Source: Ulva prolifera (taxonomy: Eukaryota > Chlorophyta > Ulvophyceae > Ulvales > Ulvaceae). From it: 64,000 bases of DNA. Shown here in pieces: positions 11,901 to 21,345 of the stretch (within the stretch, counting starts at the first letter, position 1; each line of letters starts with the position of its first letter). The position numbers and the translations under genes were made by a program. The notes below the pieces were generated by a model. It did no database searches and was not told where the DNA came from. It was given only the letters and a program-made list of their open reading frames with translations. Where the stretch lies: contig CM041197.1 in the NCBI GenBank assembly GCA_023078555.1, forward strand, positions 1,956,501 through 2,020,500, written 5' to 3'.

Positions 11901-14240
11901 AACACACGATGGTTGTAGATTGCCGCAAGATCTGGAGACGGCGGTACAAGGCTGCCAATGACGAGCATAAAGAGCTTGGATCCCGTGGAGTGGACCCATT
12001 CCAGGAGTCCGGCCTACGGAGTTATGAGTACGCTCGACATTCACCTTAACGGATGTGCCTCGTAACATTGTGGTGTACTTTAGAGTTCGTGACTGTCTAG
12101 ACCCACACTGGTTACTCTCATCATCTTGCAGTTTCCAGACTACTTTCGTGGAGCCCATGTCGCATTCCATCTTGTACGCCCTATTCCGCGCCTTCATGAC
12201 TCTTATATGCAGCAGCAAATCCCCGTTCAAGGTAAATGGCAAGGCATTCTGCCTTGCCCCTTCCCTGCTACACCGCATGGACATGTTCTTGTCCACCTTG
12301 AAGTATCCGTGTGCGTACAATCGGCGCCCTCCGTCGTTAAGGTGTGGAACACTGTCCTCGGTGGATATGTGCCACAGTGCAGATTGTCAAAGAGTCTACA
12401 TCTGAATGGGGGCCACCCTTCCTCACCTATGCTTACACTGCTCTACATTGTCAAAACTGGCAGCTGCCTAAATAATTTACTGCAGGAATGTGCCCATGTC
12501 GAAATGGTTGTTTGAAGAGTGTAATACATTCATTGAGGTAGCAGGAGCGATTGCATTCTATCACTTCCGATCTGGCATTCACCCTGGGATCTTGAAGATG
12601 TGGGGGCATTTGCGCAAATACGCATTGCACTTCTTGCATTACCGTCCGGGGCAACACACAACTGCCCAAATTCGTCTAGCGCAGCGGGAGATCTTTCAAT
12701 TTGGTGAGTATGCTGAGGAGAATTTGAATGCATCAATGCTCACATGCTTGGTGCACAGATGCTTTGCACACATACCCGCGCAGGTAATGGCGACATTGCC
12801 TGGTGCGTTCTTGCGTGAGGATTTCGGCGAGCGGGTGGTGAGATGGACCAAGAAGTTCATCAAAGGGCACTCAACCGTCCGTGCAGCTGGTGCATCGGCC
12901 AATGTGTGTCTGACGCAGATGGACTGAGAATCCATCTGAACAAACATCCGGGTGTCGACGGCCCGCTAAATTGCATCAGGAGACGTCCACCGGTTAGACC
13001 CCTTGACAGTGGTGATGACTATGGCACGGCTCTCCACAATCTGACACCGGCTCACACAGGGGAAGACCACGATGAGGTGAAATTCTGCATGTGCCGTTCA
13101 TGGCTTGCATGTTTCAAATGATGTTTCGATCTGGACTCGTATTGTCTCATATTATATATATGTAGGTATTGGGTGGATTGCAGGTCACGCGATTTGCGGA
13201 AGTTTTACATGGAATGGCGGCTAAGGTTGCAAGACATTCTCATTCAGTTCGTGGCCCTCTTGCCATAGCAGGTGTGTTGACTGAGGAGCACGTCAAAGGG
13301 GAATACAACCGCTTACTCGGCCGGAGGGAGTGGCCACAGGACACACCCGCGGAGGTGATGTGTTCAGACACTGCCACAATCCAGTCTGGCGCATGGGTTG
13401 TGCGCACCTCTGCAGGCACGGAGTCGCATGTCAGAAAGGCTATCCTTCGCAAGGTCAGACACGCAGTCTTATGTCAAGTCAGGAGGCCAGCATCTCATAC
13501 CTGCTGCGCACAGAGGTAGAACCAGAGAGATGCTGAGGGGAGACAAGATACAAGTAGTACCGTGAAACAGTAAGAATAAAGGTTACAGATCTCAGTGTGC
13601 ACATGCTTATATGCACACTGAACACTCAACACTCAAGGTTACGACGGGAAACCCTCGCGGGATCTCTCTCGCTACATCGAGACAATCCCGACTGGCGGCT
13701 TACCCCTACACTGGATCCGCGGATCGTCCGTGCATGGGTGCACCTGTCACCACACTGCTGCCCGCAGGCTCATGCATTGTGACATCGCATGGTAGGGAGA
13801 AGACAGATAACTTCGTGTACGTGCCTTACCGATCCGCTAGAAGCCTCAACCATTGCATTCTCGAGATCAAGCAGATTTTGTTGGTGAGACGGAAGGGCAT
13901 GGCGTGGCGTGGTGATGAGGCGAGGCTGGCTGTAGGGACCTTGTGGGACCACTTGGTTGTCAGGGATGGGGCTGGTCTAGAGACAACCTACAATGACGAT
14001 CCGGCATCCGGGGCATGTTCAGTAGCCAGGGCTGTCTTCCTGTCTGAAAAGAGGAAGGCAATGGGGTATCCATATGCATTATTCTTGAGGCAGGTACATT
14101 GTCCGTGTGTCGTTGTCCCCGGCCCACCTGGCATGACTTTCATTACACTCAGCAAGATGGGGTACCCAGGTAGGAGAGACCTGCTACACAGTGGCACTGA
14201 CATTGCAGAGAGTGACAGTGACGATGAAGAATTCATCTGA
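8934..14240 (+). CDS. Tnp2-like transposase with N-terminal C2H2 zinc finger (multi-exon, interrupted by a solo LTR)
   Basis: Likely start MPKRVRAEPG at 8934. Clear exons are 8934-9470, 9620-10026, 10157-10360 and 10542 to about 11071, joined in phase by GT-AG introns; later exons near 11219-11490, 11630-11850, 11920-12050 and 12485-12927 are less certain. Exon 1 codes a C2H2 finger (CDKCGKEFAYGDNLGRH...H) and an acidic tail. A Cys cluster (MCDNGQCPHVYG, CPNCGNLRYRKK) comes next. The block FALFVDGVQLHDHG, then GGEKEPTNLSEF, then FADTPARRSWAL...GCDKCG follows the plan of the Tnp2 core (DG-x-NPFG, GPKEP, D-x-PA-x-K, C-x2-C). The end (13169-14240) resembles the C-terminal domain often found with Tnp2. 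A solo LTR at 13429-13784 sits inside this last exon, so the gene is disrupted. The fusion of a C2H2 finger to Tnp2 is unusual. Family call is from memory of motif order. Confidence 0.6.
13429..13784 (+). repeat. Solo LTR inserted in the transposase exon
   Basis: This 356-base sequence starts TGTCAGAAAG and ends CATTGTGACA (inverted ends TGTCA/TGACA). The five bases TCGCA occur directly on both sides (13424-13428 and 13785-13789), a perfect target duplication. Related copies lie at 22212-22558 (opposite strand) and 23571-23927. Solo LTRs form by recombination between the two LTRs of an inserted element. The surrounding reading frame is transposase on both sides. Confidence 0.92.
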
Positions 14241-14882
14241 GCGGTATATAAACTCTGTATGTATATATATGTATTGAGTCTGATTGGCACTTATATTTAA
14301 TGTTGGGGATCGGGATCCGCATATGACTTCATGTAATGTTGAGAATCCACCATATACACCTATACATGTGTACATTGTTGTGCATATGTTGAGTGGATTC
14401 AACATTCTGACCAGGAAGTGGGTGCATGCTTACGAAGATGACGGTTTCTGCACGACGCAAAAAGGTGGCTGGATAACTGCGGTAGATATCCGCTGTTGTG
14501 AGATGTCTATTGTACCTCCGGCGCAGGCTGATAGATGCGCTCATGCATACTCCGACCCACAGTTGCTCTCAAGCACGTACATGAACCAAAAAATGATAGC
14601 TGTCCGGATATTGCGTCATCACATATTTATCAGATAATAATCATTTGTCATTTCCCATGGTCTAATACCCGGACAGTGATACATTTTTTGGCCTTTTCTC
14701 TCGACGACGCATGCTCAGTGTCCACGAGGTCACCAAGGCGACTCACACGTGACACGTCCTGGCATGTTTGAAACGGAGACAACGGCAGAGACGATCATTC
14801 TCATGAATAGCCATGAATTATGTCTATTGATCACACTGCAATCTATCTTGCTGCTCCGCCGCGATTGCGTACGTATATCAAC
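14241..14882. other. Spacer between transposon genes
   Basis: No supported gene is seen in these 640 bases. The sequence is AT-richer than its neighbours, with several short TATATA/GTATAT runs, as expected for untranslated and promoter sequence between the transposase and the next transposon gene. Confidence 0.4.
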
Positions 14883-16347
14883 ATGGCCGATCGACAGGAG
14901 ATAAAAGTCAGGAAATTGACTGGTCTGAGCATATTGATCGGCAACCAGACAATACGTATATCGCTAGCAAAGCTCAGTACAGTCTCCAATGCACAGCATA
15001 TCGCGAATGTGTACGCCGAACTAGAGAGGAAAGTCAATAAGGTAACAGGCAGGGCGTTTCATTCCGTGGCGGGCTACCCCGCTCTCGACGACGAAACGTT
15101 GCTGGCAATTTTTGCCGCATTGTATGGATCGCCATACGAATTGGATGGGATCTGGAAGTGTCCTTGGGATGTGAAAACTGCGATCGGGGCGTTCGAGCTA
15201 ATAGAACCAGGCAACAACGTCGCAGATCCGACGACCACGAAAGGAAGCAACACGGAAGGTAAGAAGAAGACTCGGAGCATTCCACAGGTACGACATCGCG
15301 TCGGGCATGTACACTGCAATGAGCAGCGTCGTTGTTACAGCTACGAATACCAGAAGGCCCGCAACAATGACTGTAACTGTCGCGGGGGACCACAGAGCAG
15401 GTCAATGCAACTCGTGCGATTAGAGCAGATTCTGACGTCATGCGTCTCCGGCGAATGGAGTAAAATACGTCTACAATGTTTGATCACCTTGTTGGCTATG
15501 GACTAAAAGACGCCACTGCACGTGGCACCCATACAGACATTTATCAGACTTGTTGATATCAGCCTGCGAACAATTGGACATGCAGGCAGAGATGGACTTG
15601 AAGGATGAGATGGCCCTGTTGATGCCTTATGTCACAACCGATGCTTTCATTCACTTGCTTGAGCATGTTTGCCTCACGGAGATTTTCAGTGCGCCATCGC
15701 TCTTCCTTGGAGGAGTGCCTACTCAATACATAGATGCTCCGCTAAAAACACAAGAAGCAGATGGATGGCGAGCAGATGACCCAGATGAAGTGCGTCCCTG
15801 CCTGAAGATACATGTGATGTAGCTATAGTTGCAAGTCAATCTCAAATCTCGGGTCCCTGGCGATGCACTATGGTTAGCTTGAGCCACACTATTTTTGTAG
15901 GAAAACATCGGGCGTGCTCAAATCCGAATCGCGCACCATATACATCAAATGAGGAACGAGGTGGTCAGGATTGCAATGGCATATGTGAAGGCCAGATGCA
16001 AGATGGATCACAAGCTGTCTGTTGCAGAAGACATCCGGCTGGCTCTACGAGCAGCCACCAAGTCGATGGACTCTGATAATAATCGGAAGTTTCGCCCATC
16101 CGTTTATCTGTTTTTCTTGTCTTGGGCACAGGCTGCAGATGCCAATGGTACTTTAGAGGCCAGACTTGCCCAGGAGCCCTGGTCTTTCAAGGCAGACATC
16201 ATTAATCCGATCATGTCAAGCCTCCGAGCCATGTTCACATTCTTCAAAAACCAGACCATTGCCAAAACAGCCAAGCCTTTCCGTGAGCTCATGAAGAAAG
16301 AGATGGAGGAGTTGTGCTCCTCAGATAAGAACCGCGTGGTGCGATGA
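14883..16347 (+). CDS. Accessory protein of the DNA transposon, gene 2
   Basis: Proposed start MADRQEIKVR at 14883. The first exon (about 14883-15288) codes a folded-looking segment and a Lys-rich end; a middle exon near 15550-15788 codes ALLMPYVTTDAF and LTEIFSAPSLFLG; the last (15901-16347) begins ENIGRAQIRIAHH and ends SSDKNRVVR before a stop. The join at 15788/15901 keeps frame across a GT-AG intron. I recognise no domain. Same strand as the Tnp2-like gene and just downstream, so it is probably part of the element; it could play the role that TnpA-like DNA-binding proteins play in CACTA transposons, but nothing in the sequence proves this. Confidence 0.45.
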
Positions 16348-16494
16348 CCCAATAGCAGTATGTACGTAGCAGTGTATACGATTAGCAAGCAGTGTTGCGT
16401 GTTCCAATAATACAGCCACTGTAGCGATCGATCGAGTCACAAGGGCATGTGACTTCAGGGACTCCGAGCACTGTTCATCGAGTGGACCTCTGAG

Positions 16495-17416
16495 ATGAGG
16501 CAATGTACCTCCATACCCGCTCCAAGGCGATTTGATGTGACTGTCGGGTGCATCCAAGCAGATGAGGCCGACGGATTGGCCGTTCCGGTGTGGAGGGACC
16601 AATGGGGAACAGCAGGCCGGCCAACGGCGGAGGGTCCATATGGCGCTCTGTCTGAGCGGGCGTGTCGGCCAACCAGCAAGCCTACAGAGCAGAAGGACGT
16701 CCGGCTCCGCCAGCCTTCGGATGGCCTTACAATGGCTGCCCTGTTTGCTCCTGCACGAAAGAATACTCTTGCAGGATTCCAGGTTTACAGAGAATCTTTT
16801 GAGTTTGCCGAGTGGGGAGTTGCTCTTCCTGACCAAGATTATGAAATATCTCCCGACCAGCCACAGCGGATCCCGATCCAAGCGCCACGTGCTGGCCACC
16901 ATACAGTTGTGTCTGTGTTGATGCTCGACTGCATCCGCCGCTTCGTGGTGCGACTATGCTCATGCAATCCAACTGCCTGTGTCAACAGAGTACGTATTTG
17001 ACAGTGGCTGCAGAACCAGGGCTCTAAGTTGTAATTGAACGGCCTGTTCAGAAGCAGTGAGTGTATGCTCAATATTGCCCACTGCCATGAAGGATCGTGT
17101 TGACACAAGACATTGTGCAGGAAACAATGTTCAGTGTTGCTGGGCTCGATGCACCAACAGAGTTGATTGATTACTGCGAAGTGCTATGCAACACGGTACC
17201 GACACCGCCTGGCACTGATCCAGCATTTGACCTGGATCATGCAGAAGACGCTGCTGTAGCAGATGACGGAGACTGCCCGGACGATCAAGAAGAGGACGAG
17301 CTGCAGCTGGCTGAGCTCAATACGGTAGCTGGCCCAACTCGTCCTCAAAGACCAGGCAGGAGGAGTAGGGTGAGGACTCTTGATGATATATCGTCAGAAG
17401 AGGAGACAGACAACTC

Positions 17417-17515
<99 letters not shown>

Positions 17516-17882
17516 GGAGGTTTTCAATGCAAGCACCAAACGCCCCGGGGCCAACAAGCACAGCGGAGTCACAACACAACGGCAAGTCAAACCCTTGGCG
17601 GACATGACAAACATGTCGGTATTGCTTCGATATACAGCGTAAGATGTGCTTGCTGCTCTGTGTTTGGCACATGGAACTAAGATCCAAGTGGTGTTCAGAT
17701 TCATCTAGTCAAGAAAAGCTCCTCACCTGAGCGTGAATGCAGGCTACAAAGAAACGTGGCAGGAAGAGTATGAATCAGACGACATCAAAAAGAGCGCCCA
17801 AGACGGCAACGAAGAAAGTGCAAGTGGAGAAAACAACAACAGAGAAGCAGACTCGCACATCGAAGCGTAAAGCAGCCAAATG
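16495..17882 (+). CDS. Accessory protein of the DNA transposon, gene 3, with a long Asp run and basic tail
   Basis: Coding stretches at about 16495-16990, 17097-17640 and 17740-17882 lie on the plus strand; exon joins are not certain. The middle part is acidic and contains a run of 32 Asp codons at 17418-17513. The last 45 or so residues are strongly basic (TKKRGRKSMNQ, KTATKKVQVEK, TSKRKAAK), a tail of the kind seen in DNA- or chromatin-binding proteins. No enzymatic motif was recognised. It may be a separate gene or the end of gene 2. Acidic run followed by a basic tail suggests a nuclear protein; that is inference. Confidence 0.4.
17418..17513 (+). repeat. Perfect (GAT)32 microsatellite
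   Basis: Thirty-two uninterrupted GAT units lie in frame and code for 32 Asp residues in transposon gene 3. A run this long and this pure is likely to vary in length between strains. Confidence 0.97.
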
Positions 17883-18383
17883 ATTGGTACGAGACCCTGC
17901 TCCTTGCTTCAACAAGCCCAAGTTGCGCTGCACTAGTATCACATGTGTTACAGCAAGGTACTGTCTACCTGGGTGTCCTCATCTGTCCCCAGTGCGGGTT
18001 GTGCGCAGGTTCTTGGCCTCACTCAAGTCACAACAAGGAGGAGTTCACGATCAGCGAACAACGCCTGAAGGGACTTTTGGGCGTATATACACTGTGCTGG
18101 AGGTGGCAAGTTTGTGCAGGTGATAGACGGGGGTGTGGGTGGCAGTTGTAGCCTAGGTTGCGAGGCGGTCGACCTGAGCAATGGCAGTATGTTCGAACGA
18201 CTGATATTAGGCATTAGGAATGTACCGGACATGAACACATGATAATGTAACGATGTATGGAATGGTACTGGATCAAGTTACAAAAGAGTGAACGGGAGAA
18301 AGCAAACACCGAAACCGAATCTCATCCGAATCAACTGCAACATACACTCACACACACACGAACACTACAACCGCACTCACAAC
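17883..18383. other. Right junction of the DNA transposon
   Basis: About 500 bases with no supported gene. The right end of the DNA transposon should fall here, before the minus-strand ORFs of the gypsy element resume at 18384. A short CA-rich tract lies at 18345-18362. No terminal inverted repeat could be matched to the left side. Confidence 0.4.
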
Positions 18384-20492
18384 TCAGTCCGGCAGGATCG
18401 CGTCCGCCAGGCCCGCATCATATCGCAACCCTTGCTCCCGAGAGATGACAAGCCCAGACTTCCGATACATATCCGCATTGCCGCGCTGCAATGACACCGA
18501 CAACACCCGCAGCGCCCACTGGACAAACGCGCCTTTGGAGATGCGCCCACTGGCGGCGGCCACATCCCCCAACTGACCGACGAACCTCACGGCAGCCTTG
18601 CCCATGAAGCCACACGAATGGTACTGGATGATTTGCCCCGCATTACCATAATGGCGCACCATGCATTGCGCAGTCGCTATGCAGTGGCGCACTGTTGCCG
18701 TTATGCGCCACGGATTAAGGCGTGAGCCACTGGCCCACGGTGCGCCAGGTGTAAGAGAGCGAAAACAAAAGCACGCCGCGAGGCTCTTGATACGATCAGG
18801 GACACTTTCAGTAGTGCCCATGAGTGGATTTGTTATGAGTTGGAAGCAGATCGCGAGGTTTCGCTGCATCTGGCGCGGGATTGTTGCTACGTGTGTATCT
18901 CGCGAGTACCCCGACATCACAATATGTAACATTGGGGCAGTAAAACACGGACATGGTATCGTAATGTACGTGCCGCCTTTCAGAGAAGGCATTCTCGTGG
19001 CAAATGCAAGTGGCCTTTCACAGCGCTGGTAGGAACGGACGATTCGCAGAACTCCACCAAAACGTCACAGCGGCGTCTTCAGAGCCAATGGCCAACACAA
19101 CATAGGCTATTGACGGTATATACACCACCTGGCCGCGAATGCTGTATCAACGCTTGGCGGTTCGGCCTCGTAGAGCACGGGCATTGGCGATCACACTGAG
19201 TGATACCCAGCGGCGACGGAAGGATGCACTCACTAGGCACGCCTTCCAACGCACAAACTGCCTATTTTCACAGCTTGTACAGATCTGTAACGCAGGAGAG
19301 CTGACTGCACGGGAACTGGCATGCCACTCCGCACTCCGCGTCGCCAGTGCAGCGTCCGCATCGGCCAGCTCAAGCGAGCAGCACGACCGCAACAGAACCC
19401 AAGTCCGCACTACAATCATATTCAAATGTCTATGAAGATCCTCGTGCGCTGATCTGACATCGCGTTCGGTGTAGACGCTGGTTTCCCAATCGCTGCCCCA
19501 CGGGAATGCTGCACTCAACACGATCCCAAGTGCTCCATTCTACCCCGAATGACCTTGGACCGCTTTCACAGCCCTAACAACAGAATTATCTCTATCATAA
19601 AGATTTTAAATCACGAAAAGGGACCACTGATCGCATTTCTCCGACTTTGCACTCAGTGGCGCACCCCGATGGCCAGCGCCGGCGCACCCATTGGTGAGCC
19701 AGTCTGGCATCTGGCCTGTGCCTTGGTAATCTCGGATACGTGCGCCGTGGGAAACAGCTCGGACACGTTCTTAACACAATACTTTGCACTTGTAAACGCG
19801 TGCCAGACTGCGTGAGTAATGTCATAAATGATAGGCTCGGCCGCCTTGGCCAAGCTAACAATGGCTGCTCCGTGGCTGGTCACGGCAGACGAGGTTCGGA
19901 GCTTCAAGGTCCTCTCCTTTGTGCCCAGCAACCCTAAGTGGTCATTCTTGACGGGACAAGACAGAAACGCCAGCGCAAAGCTCTTGTAATCAGGAGCAAA
20001 CGCATAGGCCATATCCAGCAACGGCTGGGCAAACTTCGGGCCTAGCCAGACCATAAGGGTCATAGCGGCCGGGCTGAGCAGATCACGCACCGGGCCAGCG
20101 CAAGGGCCCCACTCCGTGCCGCATGTAAACGCCGTAGCCGGCTTCAATGCACGCTTGAGCACCTCAACCGACTGCTTACGCTCAAGTGGCTGGAATGGCA
20201 CTTCATCAGCAGACAGGGCAAACTCGACGAACAGTTGACGCGCGTCTCTACTCACAGTCTGGAACGAAGATTTGTCAAACTCGGCCGCGCTCGCCACTAA
20301 CAACGACTGTAACCACGACAACATACTGAACAGCCGCCTGATATAATCCAAATCCGACTGGGGAAACGCAGACAGCCCCGGATTCTGGGATTGGTCAAGC
20401 GAATAATTGCACTCAGACGGAGAGACTAGCGAGTCGCGAGCTGTTTCCCACGTAATCGCGGTGTCGCCCATTGTGACGTCGTCGCCAGCCAT
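18384..20492 (-). mobile_element. Unrecognised ORF region just inside the 5' LTR of the gypsy element
   Basis: Minus-strand open stretches at 19653-20492 (279 residues, start MAGDDVTMGD), 19147-19521 and 18384-18992 follow the primer-binding-like site, the usual place for gag. The last carries the pattern GKAAVRFVGQLGDVAAASG and SVSLQRGNADMYRKSG and ends ILPD. I cannot tie them to a known gag family. They may be an extra 5' ORF of this chromovirus or part of a separate element. The region looks broken, in perhaps two or three places. Confidence 0.45.
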
Positions 20493-20532
20493 CTCCAGCG
20501 CCTCGGTCGAGTTGATCAGGCCAGGGAACTTA

Positions 20533-20546
20533 GCAGAATCGATACC
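20533..20546 (-). other. Primer-binding-like site next to the 5' LTR
   Basis: Directly after the LTR end (CAACA) the minus strand reads GGTATCGATTCTGC. Its start resembles the TGGTATC of initiator-Met-tRNA primer sites used by many plant gypsy elements, but the match beyond that is poor. Position supports the call more than sequence. Confidence 0.5.
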
Positions 20547-21345
20547 TGTTGAGACCTATTGGTCTGGTCTTGGGTAACAGCTCTAGACCTCGATGGCAGT
20601 AAGAAGAAGCAGTGATGGGATTGCCGCAGCACGAGGGCTGTATAGGCACAAACAGAGCAGGGGTACACTCACACGCAGGGATGCGACGTGCCAGTGCAGA
20701 AATGGATGGCCCCCCAACCAGACTACTGTAAAGCGTGCCTGGTCCAAGCAAGCGCTCGGTATAAATACCAGGGTGTGTGCGCCCAGGTCAATCCCCCTGT
20801 CAAAGCTGGCCTCGCCGAATCGTGCCGCATAACTGCCACACTGATCCCAGATCCCGCATAAGCGCGGGAGATCTTAAATTGTGGCTCATAGAGCCTGAGA
20901 TGAGTGTAAGCAAGGCTGCGCACGTAATTCGTGGGCAGCTCTGGGTGGCTGTACAGATATTATCGTGCATGCCAACCCTGGAGCCCGCCGGGCGGACCCT
21001 GTGTAACAGCGGTAATGCACACAGTAAGACGTAATATGTGCAGTAACGATTCGGCTAGCCGCATAAAGCCATAATAAGCCTATGACGGGACACATTGTGC
21101 CGGGAGAAGGCTGTACACAGTGCTGATGCCATGTGCACGTAAGGCTGGTGGGCGCGTGCAATCACACGTGGCGAGTGCAGGCACGTAAGCCCACTGAGCG
21201 TACGTGTGATCACACTGTGTACAACTCGATCGGTAATTCAAAAGCTATGCGTGTGCGACCGTCCACATGGCTGGACAAGTCGCTACGCATATAAGAAGAG
21301 GTTAATTGTGCCAGCATGCGCTAGCGTGAGAGATATCTCACAACA
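20547..21345 (-). repeat. 5' LTR of the gypsy element
   Basis: This 799-base copy starts TGTTGAGACC and ends CTCACAACA. It differs from 4-796 by an extra 6 bases near 20578-20584 and about five substitutions. It abuts copia gag-protease sequence at 21346, showing that the whole gypsy element was inserted into the copia element. Confidence 0.9.

Larger units (their letters stand above)
8934..17882 (+). mobile_element. Tnp2-type (CACTA/EnSpm-like) DNA transposon nested in the gypsy element
   Basis: Bounds given are coding bounds; the true ends lie outside them and were not resolved. The plus strand carries an intron-rich transposase with Tnp2-like blocks and two downstream accessory genes, opposite in direction to the surrounding gypsy element. 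CACTA elements of plants typically pair a Tnp2-like transposase with a separate DNA-binding protein, which matches this layout. No CACTA-type terminal inverted repeat could be confirmed, so the superfamily name is provisional. Confidence 0.6.
4..21345 (-). mobile_element. Young Ty3/gypsy chromovirus-type LTR retrotransposon carrying a nested DNA transposon
   Basis: Two near-identical direct repeats (4-796 and 20547-21345) bound the element; each begins TGTTG and ends CAACA. Read on the minus strand, the right copy is the 5' LTR with a primer-binding-like site just inside it, and the left copy is the 3' LTR preceded by a purine tract. The three bases before the left LTR (CAT) agree with the last three of the five after the right LTR (ACCAT), as expected for a 5-base target duplication cut by the window edge. 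Parts in minus-strand order: unrecognised ORFs (18.4-20.5 kb), gag (6.6-8.1 kb), protease-RT-RNase H, then integrase with a chromodomain. About 9 kb of foreign DNA transposon lies within. The coding part looks broken in several places. LTR identity of roughly 99 percent suggests a recent insertion. Confidence 0.8.

Noticed and set aside
17345-17704. Minus-strand frames with long poly-Ser or poly-Ile runs
   Set aside because: They are the reverse readings of the (GAT)32 tract in the plus-strand transposon gene.
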